Part shown: one piece after another, positions 27,399-35,564 of the stretch | How positions within the stretch are numbered: the first letter of the stretch is position 1 | Layout: each line of letters opens with the position of its first letter | Notes under the pieces: generated by a model | What the model was told of the DNA's origin: nothing | The model's database searches: none | Seen by the model: only the letters and a program-made list of their open reading frames with translations | Translations under genes and position numbers: made by a program | Assembly (NCBI GenBank): GCA_050248735.1 | Contig: JBFWRU010000002.1 | Span: 62,001-126,000 of the forward strand | Length of the DNA stretch: 64,000 nucleotides | Source: JACKFE01 sp050248735 | Lineage (GTDB): Bacteria; Nitrospirota; Nitrospiria; Nitrospirales; UBA8639 | Reading direction: 5' to 3'

Positions 27399-28382
27399 AT
27401 GTTGAGTCGAACGGCAGAGTCCTTTTTCTGGATCGGACGGTTCATCGAGCGGGCGGAATATACCGCCAGGTTTGTGAATGTCCATTATCATCTGCTGACG
27501 GAAATTGCGACCAGAGAAGATCAGGCCAATATCTGGACCCGCTATCTGGAAGATACCGGAGAGTTGGAAGCCTATACCGAAATCTACGGGGAGGTGGTGA
27601 CGCGGCCCGTGATGGAATTCGTGACCCTCTGCCGGGAGAACACGAACTCTCTCACCAACCTCATTGCGTCGGCCCGAAATAATGCCCGTGGGATCCAGGA
27701 TCAGTTGTCCAGCGAAGTCTGGCATTTTATGAACGATTTTTATCTCAATCTCAAGGGCAAGACGGAGCTGGATTTGTGGGGGGATACTCACGATCTGCTG
27801 GGGCATGTGAGGAATACCTGCTACACGTTGGACGGGGTGATGGGCAGCACGATGGTCCATGATGAAGGGTGGAACTTTTACCGGCTGGGAAAAAATATCG
27901 AGCGGGGTGGGCGAACCGCCCGCCTCATCGATATTCCGGTTTTGAGCGATCCGAGCACGGAGCCACGGAGAATTTCGGAATATCATCAGTGTCTGGCGGC
28001 TCTCAAATCGGCCAGTGCCTTCGAAGCCTATCGAAAATTTTACTCGGCCCAGTTGGTGCCGAAAAAGATTGTGCAGTTTCTGCTGTTTCATAATAAATTT
28101 CCCCGCTCGGTCCGTTTTACGACCACGCAAACCACAAAATTAGTGGAACGGGTGGCAGGAGGTACCAGACGACCGGAAACCCGGCAGGCGATCAGAATGG
28201 CCGGTGCTCTGGCGGCCGATCTGGAATTCGGGAGTTTGGAAGAAGTGTATTCCACAGGGTTATCTCCTTTTCTGGGGCAGGTGCTGGAACAATTCGATCA
28301 GCTCTCGAATATGGTCGCTCAGGCGTTTTTTCGTACGAGTGGATATTCCTCAGGCTCTCAATCCCAATCTCAAGCTGTCTAA
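27399..28382 (+). CDS. Alpha-E domain protein (COG2307)
   Basis: 327 residues, all helical, starting MLSRTAESFFWIGRFIERAE, the alpha-E signature. Known family members always accompany COG2308 ATP-grasp genes; here the stop and start are 3 nt apart and a taagga ribosome-binding site overlaps the upstream stop. The role is probably as a non-catalytic partner or peptide carrier. The 188-nt gap before the radical SAM gene holds no terminator that I can see. Confidence 0.92.
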   Translation: MLSRTAESFFWIGRFIERAEYTARFVNVHYHLLTEIATREDQANIWTRYLEDTGELEAYTEIYGEVVTRPVMEFVTLCRENTNSLTNLIASARNNARGIQDQLSSEVWHFMNDFYLNLKGKTELDLWGDTHDLLGHVRNTCYTLDGVMGSTMVHDEGWNFYRLGKNIERGGRTARLIDIPVLSDPSTEPRRISEYHQCLAALKSASAFEAYRKFYSAQLVPKKIVQFLLFHNKFPRSVRFTTTQTTKLVERVAGGTRRPETRQAIRMAGALAADLEFGSLEEVYSTGLSPFLGQVLEQFDQLSNMVAQAFFRTSGYSSGSQSQSQAV

Positions 28383-28570
28383 GAGCGTTAATATTTTCAG
28401 GAAGGAGCAAGGCCTTCGGCCGGATTTTGCCATGCTCTTGCGACCCGAGTTGTCGTTTCGGCCTGACTTGGGTATGCTTTCCGTGTTTCCCGGTTTAGAT
28501 TCTGCCACCCTCATAGGCCAAAGCAGGGAATCCCCGTCACAGGTTTTCACGGTCATCATTAAACAGTCAC

Positions 28571-30775
28571 ATGTCTGAACTATCTGTTCTGCTGGTTATT
28601 CCTCCTTTAACTCAACTCAATACGCCGTATCCGTCCACAGCCTATCTCACCGGTTTTTTGCGGACTCAAGGCTATCGCACGCATCAGGCCGACGTGGGGA
28701 TAGAAATGGTCTTGTCGTTGTTTTCCCGGTCCGGGTTGAGCCGGGTGTTTGATGAGTTGCGTGCCAAGCCGATTGAGGAGTTGCCGGGAGAAGCCCGTCC
28801 CATGTTGAGTTTGGAACGGGCATACCTGGACACCATCGAGCCGGTCATCCGCTTTTTACAGGGACATGATTACACCTTGGCCTCGCGCATTTGCCAGGGA
28901 AATTTTCTTCCGCAAGGCCCGCGCTTTGCCGCGTTGGAATCAAGAGAAATAGAGGGAAGTGAACAATCATTGAATCAAACCGATCAGGCCAAGCACCTGG
29001 CCACGTTGTATTTGGAAGACTTGGCCGATCTCGTCCAAGCCACGCTGGCTCCTCATTTCACCCTCAGCCGGTATGCGGAATCTCTCGCCATGCAGGCCAC
29101 GTCATATGATCGTCTTGAAGACGCGTTGGCGAAACCGATGAGTGTGACCGATGAATGGATGGTGGAATCCCTCTGGCGGCACGTGGAATGTCATCGCCCA
29201 TCTGTCATCGGGTTTTCGGTACCGTTTCCCGGCAATCTGTATGGGGCGTTGCGAATGGGGCAGCAGTTGCGAGCCCATAGGCCGGACATCAAAGTGATTC
29301 TGGGTGGCGGATATGCCAATACCGAACTGCGCCGGTTGCAGGAACCCCGCCTGTTTGAGGTTGTGGATTATGTCACGCTGGACGATGGTGAACGGCCCTT
29401 CCTCTGTTTGTTGGAACATCTGCAGGGAAAACGCACCGAAGCTGATCTGTGTCGGACGTTCCTGCGGGCAGGTCTGCGGGTCGTATATCGAAATGGCGCA
29501 GGGGAACCTGATCTATCCCAAGCTGAACTTGGCACGCCAACCTATCAAGGGTTGCCGCTGAATCACTATATTTCCGTCTTGGATACCCTGAATCCCATGC
29601 ACCGCCTCTGGTCGGACGGGCATTGGAATAAATTGACCGTGGCGCATGGGTGTTATTGGAAGCAATGTACCTTCTGCGATGTGGGGCTGGATTATATCGG
29701 CCGGTATGAGGTTTCTCCAGGTGAACTTTTGGTAGATCGCATTGAAGCCATGATCGCCGAAACGGGCAGGCGTGGATTTCATTTTGTAGATGAGGCCGCT
29801 CCCCCGGTTGGCTTGAAGCAACTCGCTCTGTCGTTGTTGGAACGCGGTGTGACGATTTCCTGGTGGGGGAATGTCCGGTTCGAGTCCGCGTTTACCCCGG
29901 ATCTCTGCCGCCTGTTGGCGGCTTCCGGATGTATCGCTCTGAGCGCGGGCTTGGAAGCGGCTTGTGATCGTCTTCTGGCCCTGGTCAAAAAAGGCATTAC
30001 CGTGGATCAAACCGTGCAAGTGGTGCAAGCCTGCCGGGAAGCCGGGATTCTGGTGCATGCGTATCTCATGTATGGATTGCCGAGCGAGACGATCGGCGAG
30101 ACGGTGGAAAGTCTTGAACGGGTGCGCCAGTTGTTTGCCCATGATTTGATCCAATCGGCCTTCTGGCATCGGTTCACCACCACGGCCCACAGTCCGATCG
30201 GGTTGAACCCCAAAACCTACGGTATTCAATTGATTGGCCCGGAGTTCGGAGGGTTCGCGGAAAACGATCTGCTTCACGAGGATACGGCATCGTCTATGCC
30301 TGCGTGGGTGGGAGAGGGATTACGCGCGGCGCTGTGGCATTATAAAGAAGGGCAGCAATTGACCCGGGATGTTCGGGAATGGTTCCCCGAGCGGACGCCC
30401 AAGCCCAAGGTCAAGCGAACGTGGGTCAAGCAGGTGTTGGAGGCCGGACAACCGGCAGATCATTCCCGCCAGGAACGGAAGTTTGTGTGGATTGGCGGAC
30501 AACCGGATGTGGATCGAGGCAAGGGAGAGCAATACCGGATCATGTTGCCCAACCGCACCATGGATGAAGAAGTGAGAGTGGCGCGTGGACAGGCGGAGTG
30601 GCTGTTAAATCTGATTCAGCGGGCTACACCGGTTCATCAACCAGGGGGACACCGGTATCCTATCGTCAAAGAAGTTCGGGCGGGCTATCCATTCGGTGGG
30701 CCAAAAGGATTTGATAAATGGTGTCAGTCCGTGCCCGCTCAGAAAGCCCGGGCTATCGGACTGCTGTTGGTCTAG
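28571..30775 (+). CDS. BchE-like radical SAM protein
   Basis: 734 residues. An N-terminal B12-binding-like Rossmann region (LLVIPPLTQLNTPYPSTAYL; later VIGFSVPFPGNLYGAL, VILGGGYANTELR) lacks an obvious DxHxxG cobalamin loop. The radical SAM core follows with Cys361, Cys366 and Cys369 (GCYWKQCTFCD), a CX4CX2C spacing rather than the common CX3CX2C. Later landmarks: HFVDEAAPP, SAGLEAACDRLLALVKKGIT and LMYGLPSETIGETVESL. Substrate unknown. No ribosome-binding site is obvious before the ATG. A damaged copy of its 3' third lies at 37861. Being downstream of the ligase genes it may modify their product, but that is inference. Confidence 0.85.
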   Translation: MSELSVLLVIPPLTQLNTPYPSTAYLTGFLRTQGYRTHQADVGIEMVLSLFSRSGLSRVFDELRAKPIEELPGEARPMLSLERAYLDTIEPVIRFLQGHDYTLASRICQGNFLPQGPRFAALESREIEGSEQSLNQTDQAKHLATLYLEDLADLVQATLAPHFTLSRYAESLAMQATSYDRLEDALAKPMSVTDEWMVESLWRHVECHRPSVIGFSVPFPGNLYGALRMGQQLRAHRPDIKVILGGGYANTELRRLQEPRLFEVVDYVTLDDGERPFLCLLEHLQGKRTEADLCRTFLRAGLRVVYRNGAGEPDLSQAELGTPTYQGLPLNHYISVLDTLNPMHRLWSDGHWNKLTVAHGCYWKQCTFCDVGLDYIGRYEVSPGELLVDRIEAMIAETGRRGFHFVDEAAPPVGLKQLALSLLERGVTISWWGNVRFESAFTPDLCRLLAASGCIALSAGLEAACDRLLALVKKGITVDQTVQVVQACREAGILVHAYLMYGLPSETIGETVESLERVRQLFAHDLIQSAFWHRFTTTAHSPIGLNPKTYGIQLIGPEFGGFAENDLLHEDTASSMPAWVGEGLRAALWHYKEGQQLTRDVREWFPERTPKPKVKRTWVKQVLEAGQPADHSRQERKFVWIGGQPDVDRGKGEQYRIMLPNRTMDEEVRVARGQAEWLLNLIQRATPVHQPGGHRYPIVKEVRAGYPFGGPKGFDKWCQSVPAQKARAIGLLLV

Positions 30776-30831
30776 GGATCATTCCGACTCATCGGGCTGT
30801 TGAAGATGAGTAAGAGGTATTTTTATATTTT

Positions 30832-30895
30832 TGTCATGCTGAGCCCATTCGATGGTGCTCAGGGCGGGCCCCGCGAAGCATCTAGCCCTGCCGAA
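30832..30895. repeat. Dispersed repeat, copy 1 (tgtcat-ctgag type)
   Basis: Begins tgtcatgctgag and contains a ctcagg and a cgaagcatct segment. It aligns with the copy at 31531-31590 and belongs to the class of short intergenic repeats with GTCATnCTGAG and CGAAGnATCT blocks. Lies between the radical SAM and DUF5069 genes. Confidence 0.6.
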
Positions 30896-31042
30896 CGGAT
30901 CAAGCTTTCCATGCATCGTTCTTCAGGGGGAGCTACGGATAAATTACCTATTTCGTTTCGTTCCTTTTACAAGGTATAACCAGGTAGGTCTTAAGTTTGG
31001 CGAACATTTTTTATACAACCATAATCATAATAAGGAGGCATC

Positions 31043-31480
31043 ATGACCACAGCACAATATCCAAGGAGTCCGAAAGAACAGGCGGGAGGGCTTTGCCATC
31101 TCCCCCGGCTCATCGACAAAGTCCGGATGCGGAATGCCGGGCAGATACAAGACTACAATTATCTGACTGTGGGGTTCGACAAGTACCTGTTGGATAAACT
31201 GGAAATCAGAGGGGAGGATTTAGAAAAACGTGTGCTGCAGGGTGGCACCGATGCGGAAATTGCCGATTGGGTGAAAGCCAAGGGTAAGGCCCTGACGGAT
31301 CAGGAAAAGGCGGAATGGAATGATATGGTGCTGACCTTCGGTCCCAAGGCCCCGATGGCGCAGAAGGCCTTCGACGGATATAAGGCGGATCTGGCGAAAA
31401 AACGCGGGGTGCCGGTGGAATCCCTTTCACATATTACCACCTGGTTTGACCTTATCGAACACGACGAAGGTCGTAAGTAA
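31043..31480 (+). CDS. DUF5069 protein
   Basis: 145 residues matching the DUF5069 pattern: an N-terminal LPRLIDKVRMRNAG segment, YNYLTVGFDKYLLDKL, GTDAEIADWVKAKG, and the C-terminal HITTWFDLIEHDEGR. Function unknown; soluble, no signal. A strong taaggagg ribosome-binding site sets the ATG. It is bracketed by two related repeats. A fragment of its last about 20 codons is found fused to radical SAM sequence at 38346-38408. Confidence 0.88.
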   Translation: MTTAQYPRSPKEQAGGLCHLPRLIDKVRMRNAGQIQDYNYLTVGFDKYLLDKLEIRGEDLEKRVLQGGTDAEIADWVKAKGKALTDQEKAEWNDMVLTFGPKAPMAQKAFDGYKADLAKKRGVPVESLSHITTWFDLIEHDEGRK

Positions 31481-31513
31481 TTTGATTCCAGGACATTCCG
31501 TCGGTATTGGTAT

Positions 31514-31638
31514 GTCATCCTGACCTCATTTGTCATTCTGAGTCCTTCGCCACACTCAGGACAGGTTCCACGAAGAATCTGGTCTAGCGGTAGAGTCGTC
31601 CATCTGGGCACAGATCCTTCGCTGGGGCTCAGGATGAC
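31514..31638. repeat. Dispersed repeat, copy 2, with inverted ends
   Basis: Contains gtcatcctgac (31514), gtcattctgag (31532), cgaagaatct (31571) and, in inverted orientation, ctcaggatgac (31628). The outer elements form an inverted repeat, giving a MITE-like shape. Fills most of the gap between DUF5069 and the convergent secreted-protein gene. Confidence 0.6.
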
Positions 31639-31740
31639 CAATCCATTAAAGGGCTCTGACGAAAGATTCTCCAGATTCCTTGCCTTGTGGAAATCCGGAA
31701 TGCGCAAGGAAAATGCGTAGAGATCGGAGCCCTTTTGAAG

Positions 31741-32187
31741 TTAAAGCGGAACTTTTGGCAGTAGTGAAAGATCTTGATACGAGAGAATGTGCCGGTGGCC
31801 TTTCCCGTCGTCCTGGATAACCATTTCCAACGGTAGGCCTTTGGAAAGGCCCGATAATTTTTCCCATTGCTCGGAATCCCGTGGCTGGACTGCCAGCGTG
31901 GTTTCCCCGGGAACCAGTTTCCATCCTGTCGTAAACAGTGGCCCGTCATCGGATCGCCGCTCCCAATCCCGCCAGATGGTCTCCCGGTCTTTTTCGATGT
32001 ACCGTAAGGTGCCCCGGATGCCCGTGGGCTTCGAGAAATTGGTAATACCTTTGATGAAGGTATCCAACGGGTGAGGTTCCGTTTCAAATTGTGTGTGAGT
32101 GAGTCCTGCCGAGAAAACCAATCCGACGCATGCAGCAAAAATCCAGTGGAGAAATTTCAACAAATGCGGGCTAGGTGGTGTCCGCAT
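31741..32187 (-). CDS. Hypothetical secreted protein, copy A
   Basis: 148 residues from an ATG behind ggagg; earlier in-frame ATGs lack this. N-terminal signal (LHWIFAACVGLVFSAGL) then an unrecognised domain: FETEPHPLDTFIKGITNF, PTGIRGTLRYIEKDRET, GWKLVPGETTLAVQP and KGHRHILSYQDLS. Probably periplasmic. A paralogue of identical length lies at 38473. Function unknown. Confidence 0.75.
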   Translation of the reverse strand: MRTPPSPHLLKFLHWIFAACVGLVFSAGLTHTQFETEPHPLDTFIKGITNFSKPTGIRGTLRYIEKDRETIWRDWERRSDDGPLFTTGWKLVPGETTLAVQPRDSEQWEKLSGLSKGLPLEMVIQDDGKGHRHILSYQDLSLLPKVPL

Positions 32188-32525
32188 ATCTGCCTCCATG
32201 TGAGTGGAAGAGAAATGCATCTTGTTTAATTTAATCAAATACAGAGACGATTCATAAACGTCGAATTCCTCTCTTCGCGGTGGGTCAGATTTGAAATGGT
32301 TTGGTGAAAGTCAGGACGTTTTTGTTTGGGTTGCTATGAATAGGGCATCAAAATTAGTTGAAGGTTTTCTGTTCCGTGGCTATGAGCAGCCACAGGGGGA
32401 AGGTTTATGACAAGGGGTAGGGAGGTCGCCAAGATGGGGCGTGACGGGTAAGGATGTTCCTGCGATGACTTTTCGGTCTAACTTAGAAGTCGCTTGGAAT
32501 GGCCAACGGTCCATACCATGATCTG
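32188..32525. other. Intergenic gap before response regulators
   Basis: About 340 bases between two minus-strand genes. It should hold the promoter for the secreted-protein gene. No gene or clear terminator seen. Confidence 0.4.
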
Positions 32526-32933
32526 TTAAGATTTATTAGCAAGACCCTTGTTTGCAACTTTGAGTCTGTAGTGTTCGATGGCTTCCTTTATAGATTTTTG
32601 AAGGGCTTCAGTGGCGCAGGGTTTGGTGAGGAAGCGATAAATCTCTCCATTATTCACTGCCTGCATTGCCGTGTGCACATCGTGGTTTCCCGTCAACATG
32701 ATTCTCACCGTATCAGGTGCCATTTTCCGAGCAAGCGCAAGAAATTGAATGCCGTTGATGCCTGGCATTTGACAGTCCGATACGATCATCGCGAATGGGC
32801 CCATGACTCGAAGTATGGTAATCGCCTGTTCTGCGTCCGGTGCCGTTACAATGCGGTACTCATGTCGGAGTTGACGTTGCAGTGCATCCAAGACATTGGG
32901 TTCATCATCAACTAATAAAAGTTTCTCCACCAC
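32526..32933 (-). CDS. Stand-alone response regulator receiver
   Basis: 135-residue REC domain. Acid pair in LLLVDDEPN, phospho-acceptor Asp53 (IVSDCQMPG), Thr in IMLTGN and Lys in FLTKPC. No output domain. It closely resembles the REC part of the next gene (33174), so one likely arose from the other. Its own kinase cannot be named; kinases lie 3 kb upstream in the same orientation. Confidence 0.92.
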   Translation of the reverse strand: MVEKLLLVDDEPNVLDALQRQLRHEYRIVTAPDAEQAITILRVMGPFAMIVSDCQMPGINGIQFLALARKMAPDTVRIMLTGNHDVHTAMQAVNNGEIYRFLTKPCATEALQKSIKEAIEHYRLKVANKGLANKS

Positions 32934-33173
32934 AAGATGACTCTTTCTGTGTTTTCAAGAGAGCAGTGCAAGGGTTAACGAGGTAGTAAAATCTGGTTAA
33001 AGATCTGATTCATCCCAATCAAGCAGATTCTAGTCGGGCTCGAAGGAAGGCAGTGCTTGATCGGCGCTTGAGATTGTTTGTGTCCCTTTTATGTTATTTC
33101 AGTAGATAAAAGAATATCGTACCGGCCTTGATATCAAATGAATGTCTTGTTTTGGCTCATAACTAGACGTCGA

Positions 33174-34337
33174 TTATTTTGAGCAGGGTTCCTCTTCAAG
33201 GTTTTCCGTCATCACAATACGAATCGGCTCTTGGACCGTGGAGACACCTCCCATTTGTTTCAACCGGGTGACCATCCACTCGGACAGATCTTGCCCTGTT
33301 CCCACGAGAAGGTGTCCACGCCTATCGAATATTCCACCGGCCAAGACCATGCCCGGTTGAAGCTTGCTTAACGGTATATGTAAGATCCTGAATGTTTTTT
33401 CATGGACGAAGACTGTTCTGAGGGCCCGCAGTATCTGTGGATCATACCAACCCGTTCGTTGTTCCATTTGGGCAAAGGCTTCGGTGGCTGGAATTTCCTG
33501 CATCCGAAATCCATCGAAGTCTATCGCGACTTTCAGTAATCGGGATCCTAGGGGAAGCTCTTCCCCTCTTCGATCATCCTTCGGTATTCCGGAACCATCA
33601 TAATGTTTTAATTGATATTTAATAATGTCGGAGACTTCTTCCATTCGGGGAATATTCGCTAGAATATCCCTTCCAACACCGGGGTGCTGTTCCAATGCAT
33701 GGATTTCATCCGAGGTAAGCGGCTTCCTCGCATGGAATTTTTGTAAAAGTGCATCAGAGAGGGTAATGCACCCTATTTGCGAGAGCGTAGCGGCAATGTC
33801 CAACTTCCAAAGGTCCGGCAGTCCCAAGTGCTGGGCTAATTCCAGCACGTAACGTTTAAGCCGGGAAGCCCGTCCGAATGTCTCGGGGTTGAAGAGAGAC
33901 AGGACATCGGCTAAAGCTTTAAGCGACCCGGTCAGAGTCTGTTCCAAAAGCTCTTTTTCTGCCCGAATGAGTTGGTATTGCCGAATTCCGGACTCTAGGG
34001 ACTTTTGGAAATTTTCCGATGGACAGGGTTTAGTGAGAAAGCGAAAGATTTCTCCTTGATTCACTGCCTCCATCGCGGTGTCTAAATCATTATTCCCCGT
34101 TAACATGATTCGAACGGTATCGGGGCATACGGATCGCACACGAGAGAGAAATTCGATGCCATTCATTCTTGGCATTAGATAATCTGACACCACAACGGAG
34201 AACGGCCCTTGGGCTGTCAAGACTTCCAGCCCTTCCTCGCCGCCAAGAGCAATCCTGATTTGGAATTGTTTTCGAAATTGTCGCTGGAGACCCTCTAAGA
34301 CACTGGGTTCATCATCCACTAACAAAATCTGGTCCAT
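33174..34337 (-). CDS. REC domain with degenerate HD-GYP output
   Basis: 387 residues. REC at 1-120 with Asp52 (VVSDYLMPR) and Lys in FLTKPC. The output region from about 135 follows the RpfG-type HD-GYP layout but the metal-binding residues are replaced: the HD pair is Ser-Gln (TLSQIGC, 185-190), the later His-His is Tyr-Gln (KYQLKHYDGSGIP) and GYP is GIP. QHPGVGRDIL keeps its His. It therefore probably no longer cleaves cyclic di-GMP and may act by binding. Followed by REC-HDOD and kinase genes in the same orientation (order of transcription: kinase, REC-HDOD, this gene). Confidence 0.87.
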   Translation of the reverse strand: MDQILLVDDEPSVLEGLQRQFRKQFQIRIALGGEEGLEVLTAQGPFSVVVSDYLMPRMNGIEFLSRVRSVCPDTVRIMLTGNNDLDTAMEAVNQGEIFRFLTKPCPSENFQKSLESGIRQYQLIRAEKELLEQTLTGSLKALADVLSLFNPETFGRASRLKRYVLELAQHLGLPDLWKLDIAATLSQIGCITLSDALLQKFHARKPLTSDEIHALEQHPGVGRDILANIPRMEEVSDIIKYQLKHYDGSGIPKDDRRGEELPLGSRLLKVAIDFDGFRMQEIPATEAFAQMEQRTGWYDPQILRALRTVFVHEKTFRILHIPLSKLQPGMVLAGGIFDRRGHLLVGTGQDLSEWMVTRLKQMGGVSTVQEPIRIVMTENLEEEPCSK

Positions 34338-34358
34338 CCCATTCGTCTCCTTTTTGAG

Positions 34359-35564
34359 TTAGGTGCCAAGGGGAGTCTGAAGCTCATTCTGCCACACCGG
34401 AATCCGGTCCATAATGCCCAATTGGGTGAGGTACTCTTCATTGAGAGCATCAGCCCCTCCCTTCACGGAATTTCGCCATCTTTCCTCGTTGACGAAGGCA
34501 TTCGCGGTATGCACTGCGGTCAATGGAGAGAATCCCTGGTGGGGACATTGTTGAGGGTCGTGGTGAAACGCCACTGCTTCGATGATGGGGGTAGAGAGTC
34601 CCCATAATCCCAGAAGGTACCCTCCCACTTCGCCGTGTGTCGTCCCGAGAATTTGGCGTTCGATTTTCTCAAGGGGGATATTGTTTGTTTGGGAAAGAGT
34701 GAGACATTCCTGATATTTGTCCGGAAAATTGCAAGCCAAAAGCAAAACGCCGAGGTCGTGGAGTATGCCTGCTGTCAAGGCTTCTTCGGAATAGGAACCT
34801 CCCCCTTGTTCGGCAGCCATGATCTTTCTGGCATATTCTCCCGTTTTCACGCTGTCCTCCCAGAATTTTTCCAGATCAAAAGACTTGGGCACTTTGGGCC
34901 CGAGTTCTTGGAAAATTTTAATGGTCAATACCAAGGTCTTCAGGGTTTCCATTCCGAGGAAAAGAACCGCCTGCAGCGGGTCCGCGACCTGTTTGGGGGT
35001 TCCGAAAAACGCGGAATTCACCAGCTTCAAAATCTTGGCACTCATCCCCACATCCTTGGCGATGATGGCTGCGGACCTCTCCAAAGAGCCTTCCTTGGAT
35101 TGCAGTTCCTTCTCCAGTCTTCGATACAACTCCGGGATGGAGGGAAGCGTTTCGATTTGTGACACGAGATGTTTAATCGTGGTGTTTCCAAGCAAATCTC
35201 CCAGTACACAGGCCCGACTGATGGTCGATTTCAGCAATTCCGCATCGCACGGTTTCGCAAGATATTGATGGGCCGGTCCTACAGCTTTAAAAATCATCTC
35301 CTCATCCGACTGTCCGGAGAGTAATATTCGAATGGTGTGAGGATACAATTGCTGTATTTCAGTTAACAGTTGGACACCATTCATCAAGGGCATGCGAACG
35401 TCTGAAATGATGATGTCAAACTGGGTTTCCTTTAGAAGAGATAAGGCCGCCTGTCCTCCAATCACAAAATTCATGTCCCATTCATTCCGCATTGGACGGA
35501 GCATCCGTTTCAGTCCTTCTAAAAGATTGGGTTCATCATCGACAAAGAGAATTCGATACTTCAT
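34359..35564 (-). CDS. REC-HDOD response regulator A
   Basis: 401 residues. REC at 1-120 (LFVDDEPNLLEGLKR; Asp55 in IISDVRMP; YLAKPC) and HDOD at about 140-370 (ETLPSIPELYRRLEKELQ, AKILKLVNSAFFGTP, AGILHDLGVLLLACNFPDKY, VAFHHDPQ). HDOD is an HD-related signalling domain without known nuclease or diesterase activity. Its start overlaps the stop of the MHYT kinase by 4 nt, so the kinase is almost certainly its partner. A close paralogue in the opposite orientation is at 47817. Confidence 0.92.
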   Translation of the reverse strand: MKYRILFVDDEPNLLEGLKRMLRPMRNEWDMNFVIGGQAALSLLKETQFDIIISDVRMPLMNGVQLLTEIQQLYPHTIRILLSGQSDEEMIFKAVGPAHQYLAKPCDAELLKSTISRACVLGDLLGNTTIKHLVSQIETLPSIPELYRRLEKELQSKEGSLERSAAIIAKDVGMSAKILKLVNSAFFGTPKQVADPLQAVLFLGMETLKTLVLTIKIFQELGPKVPKSFDLEKFWEDSVKTGEYARKIMAAEQGGGSYSEEALTAGILHDLGVLLLACNFPDKYQECLTLSQTNNIPLEKIERQILGTTHGEVGGYLLGLWGLSTPIIEAVAFHHDPQQCPHQGFSPLTAVHTANAFVNEERWRNSVKGGADALNEEYLTQLGIMDRIPVWQNELQTPLGT

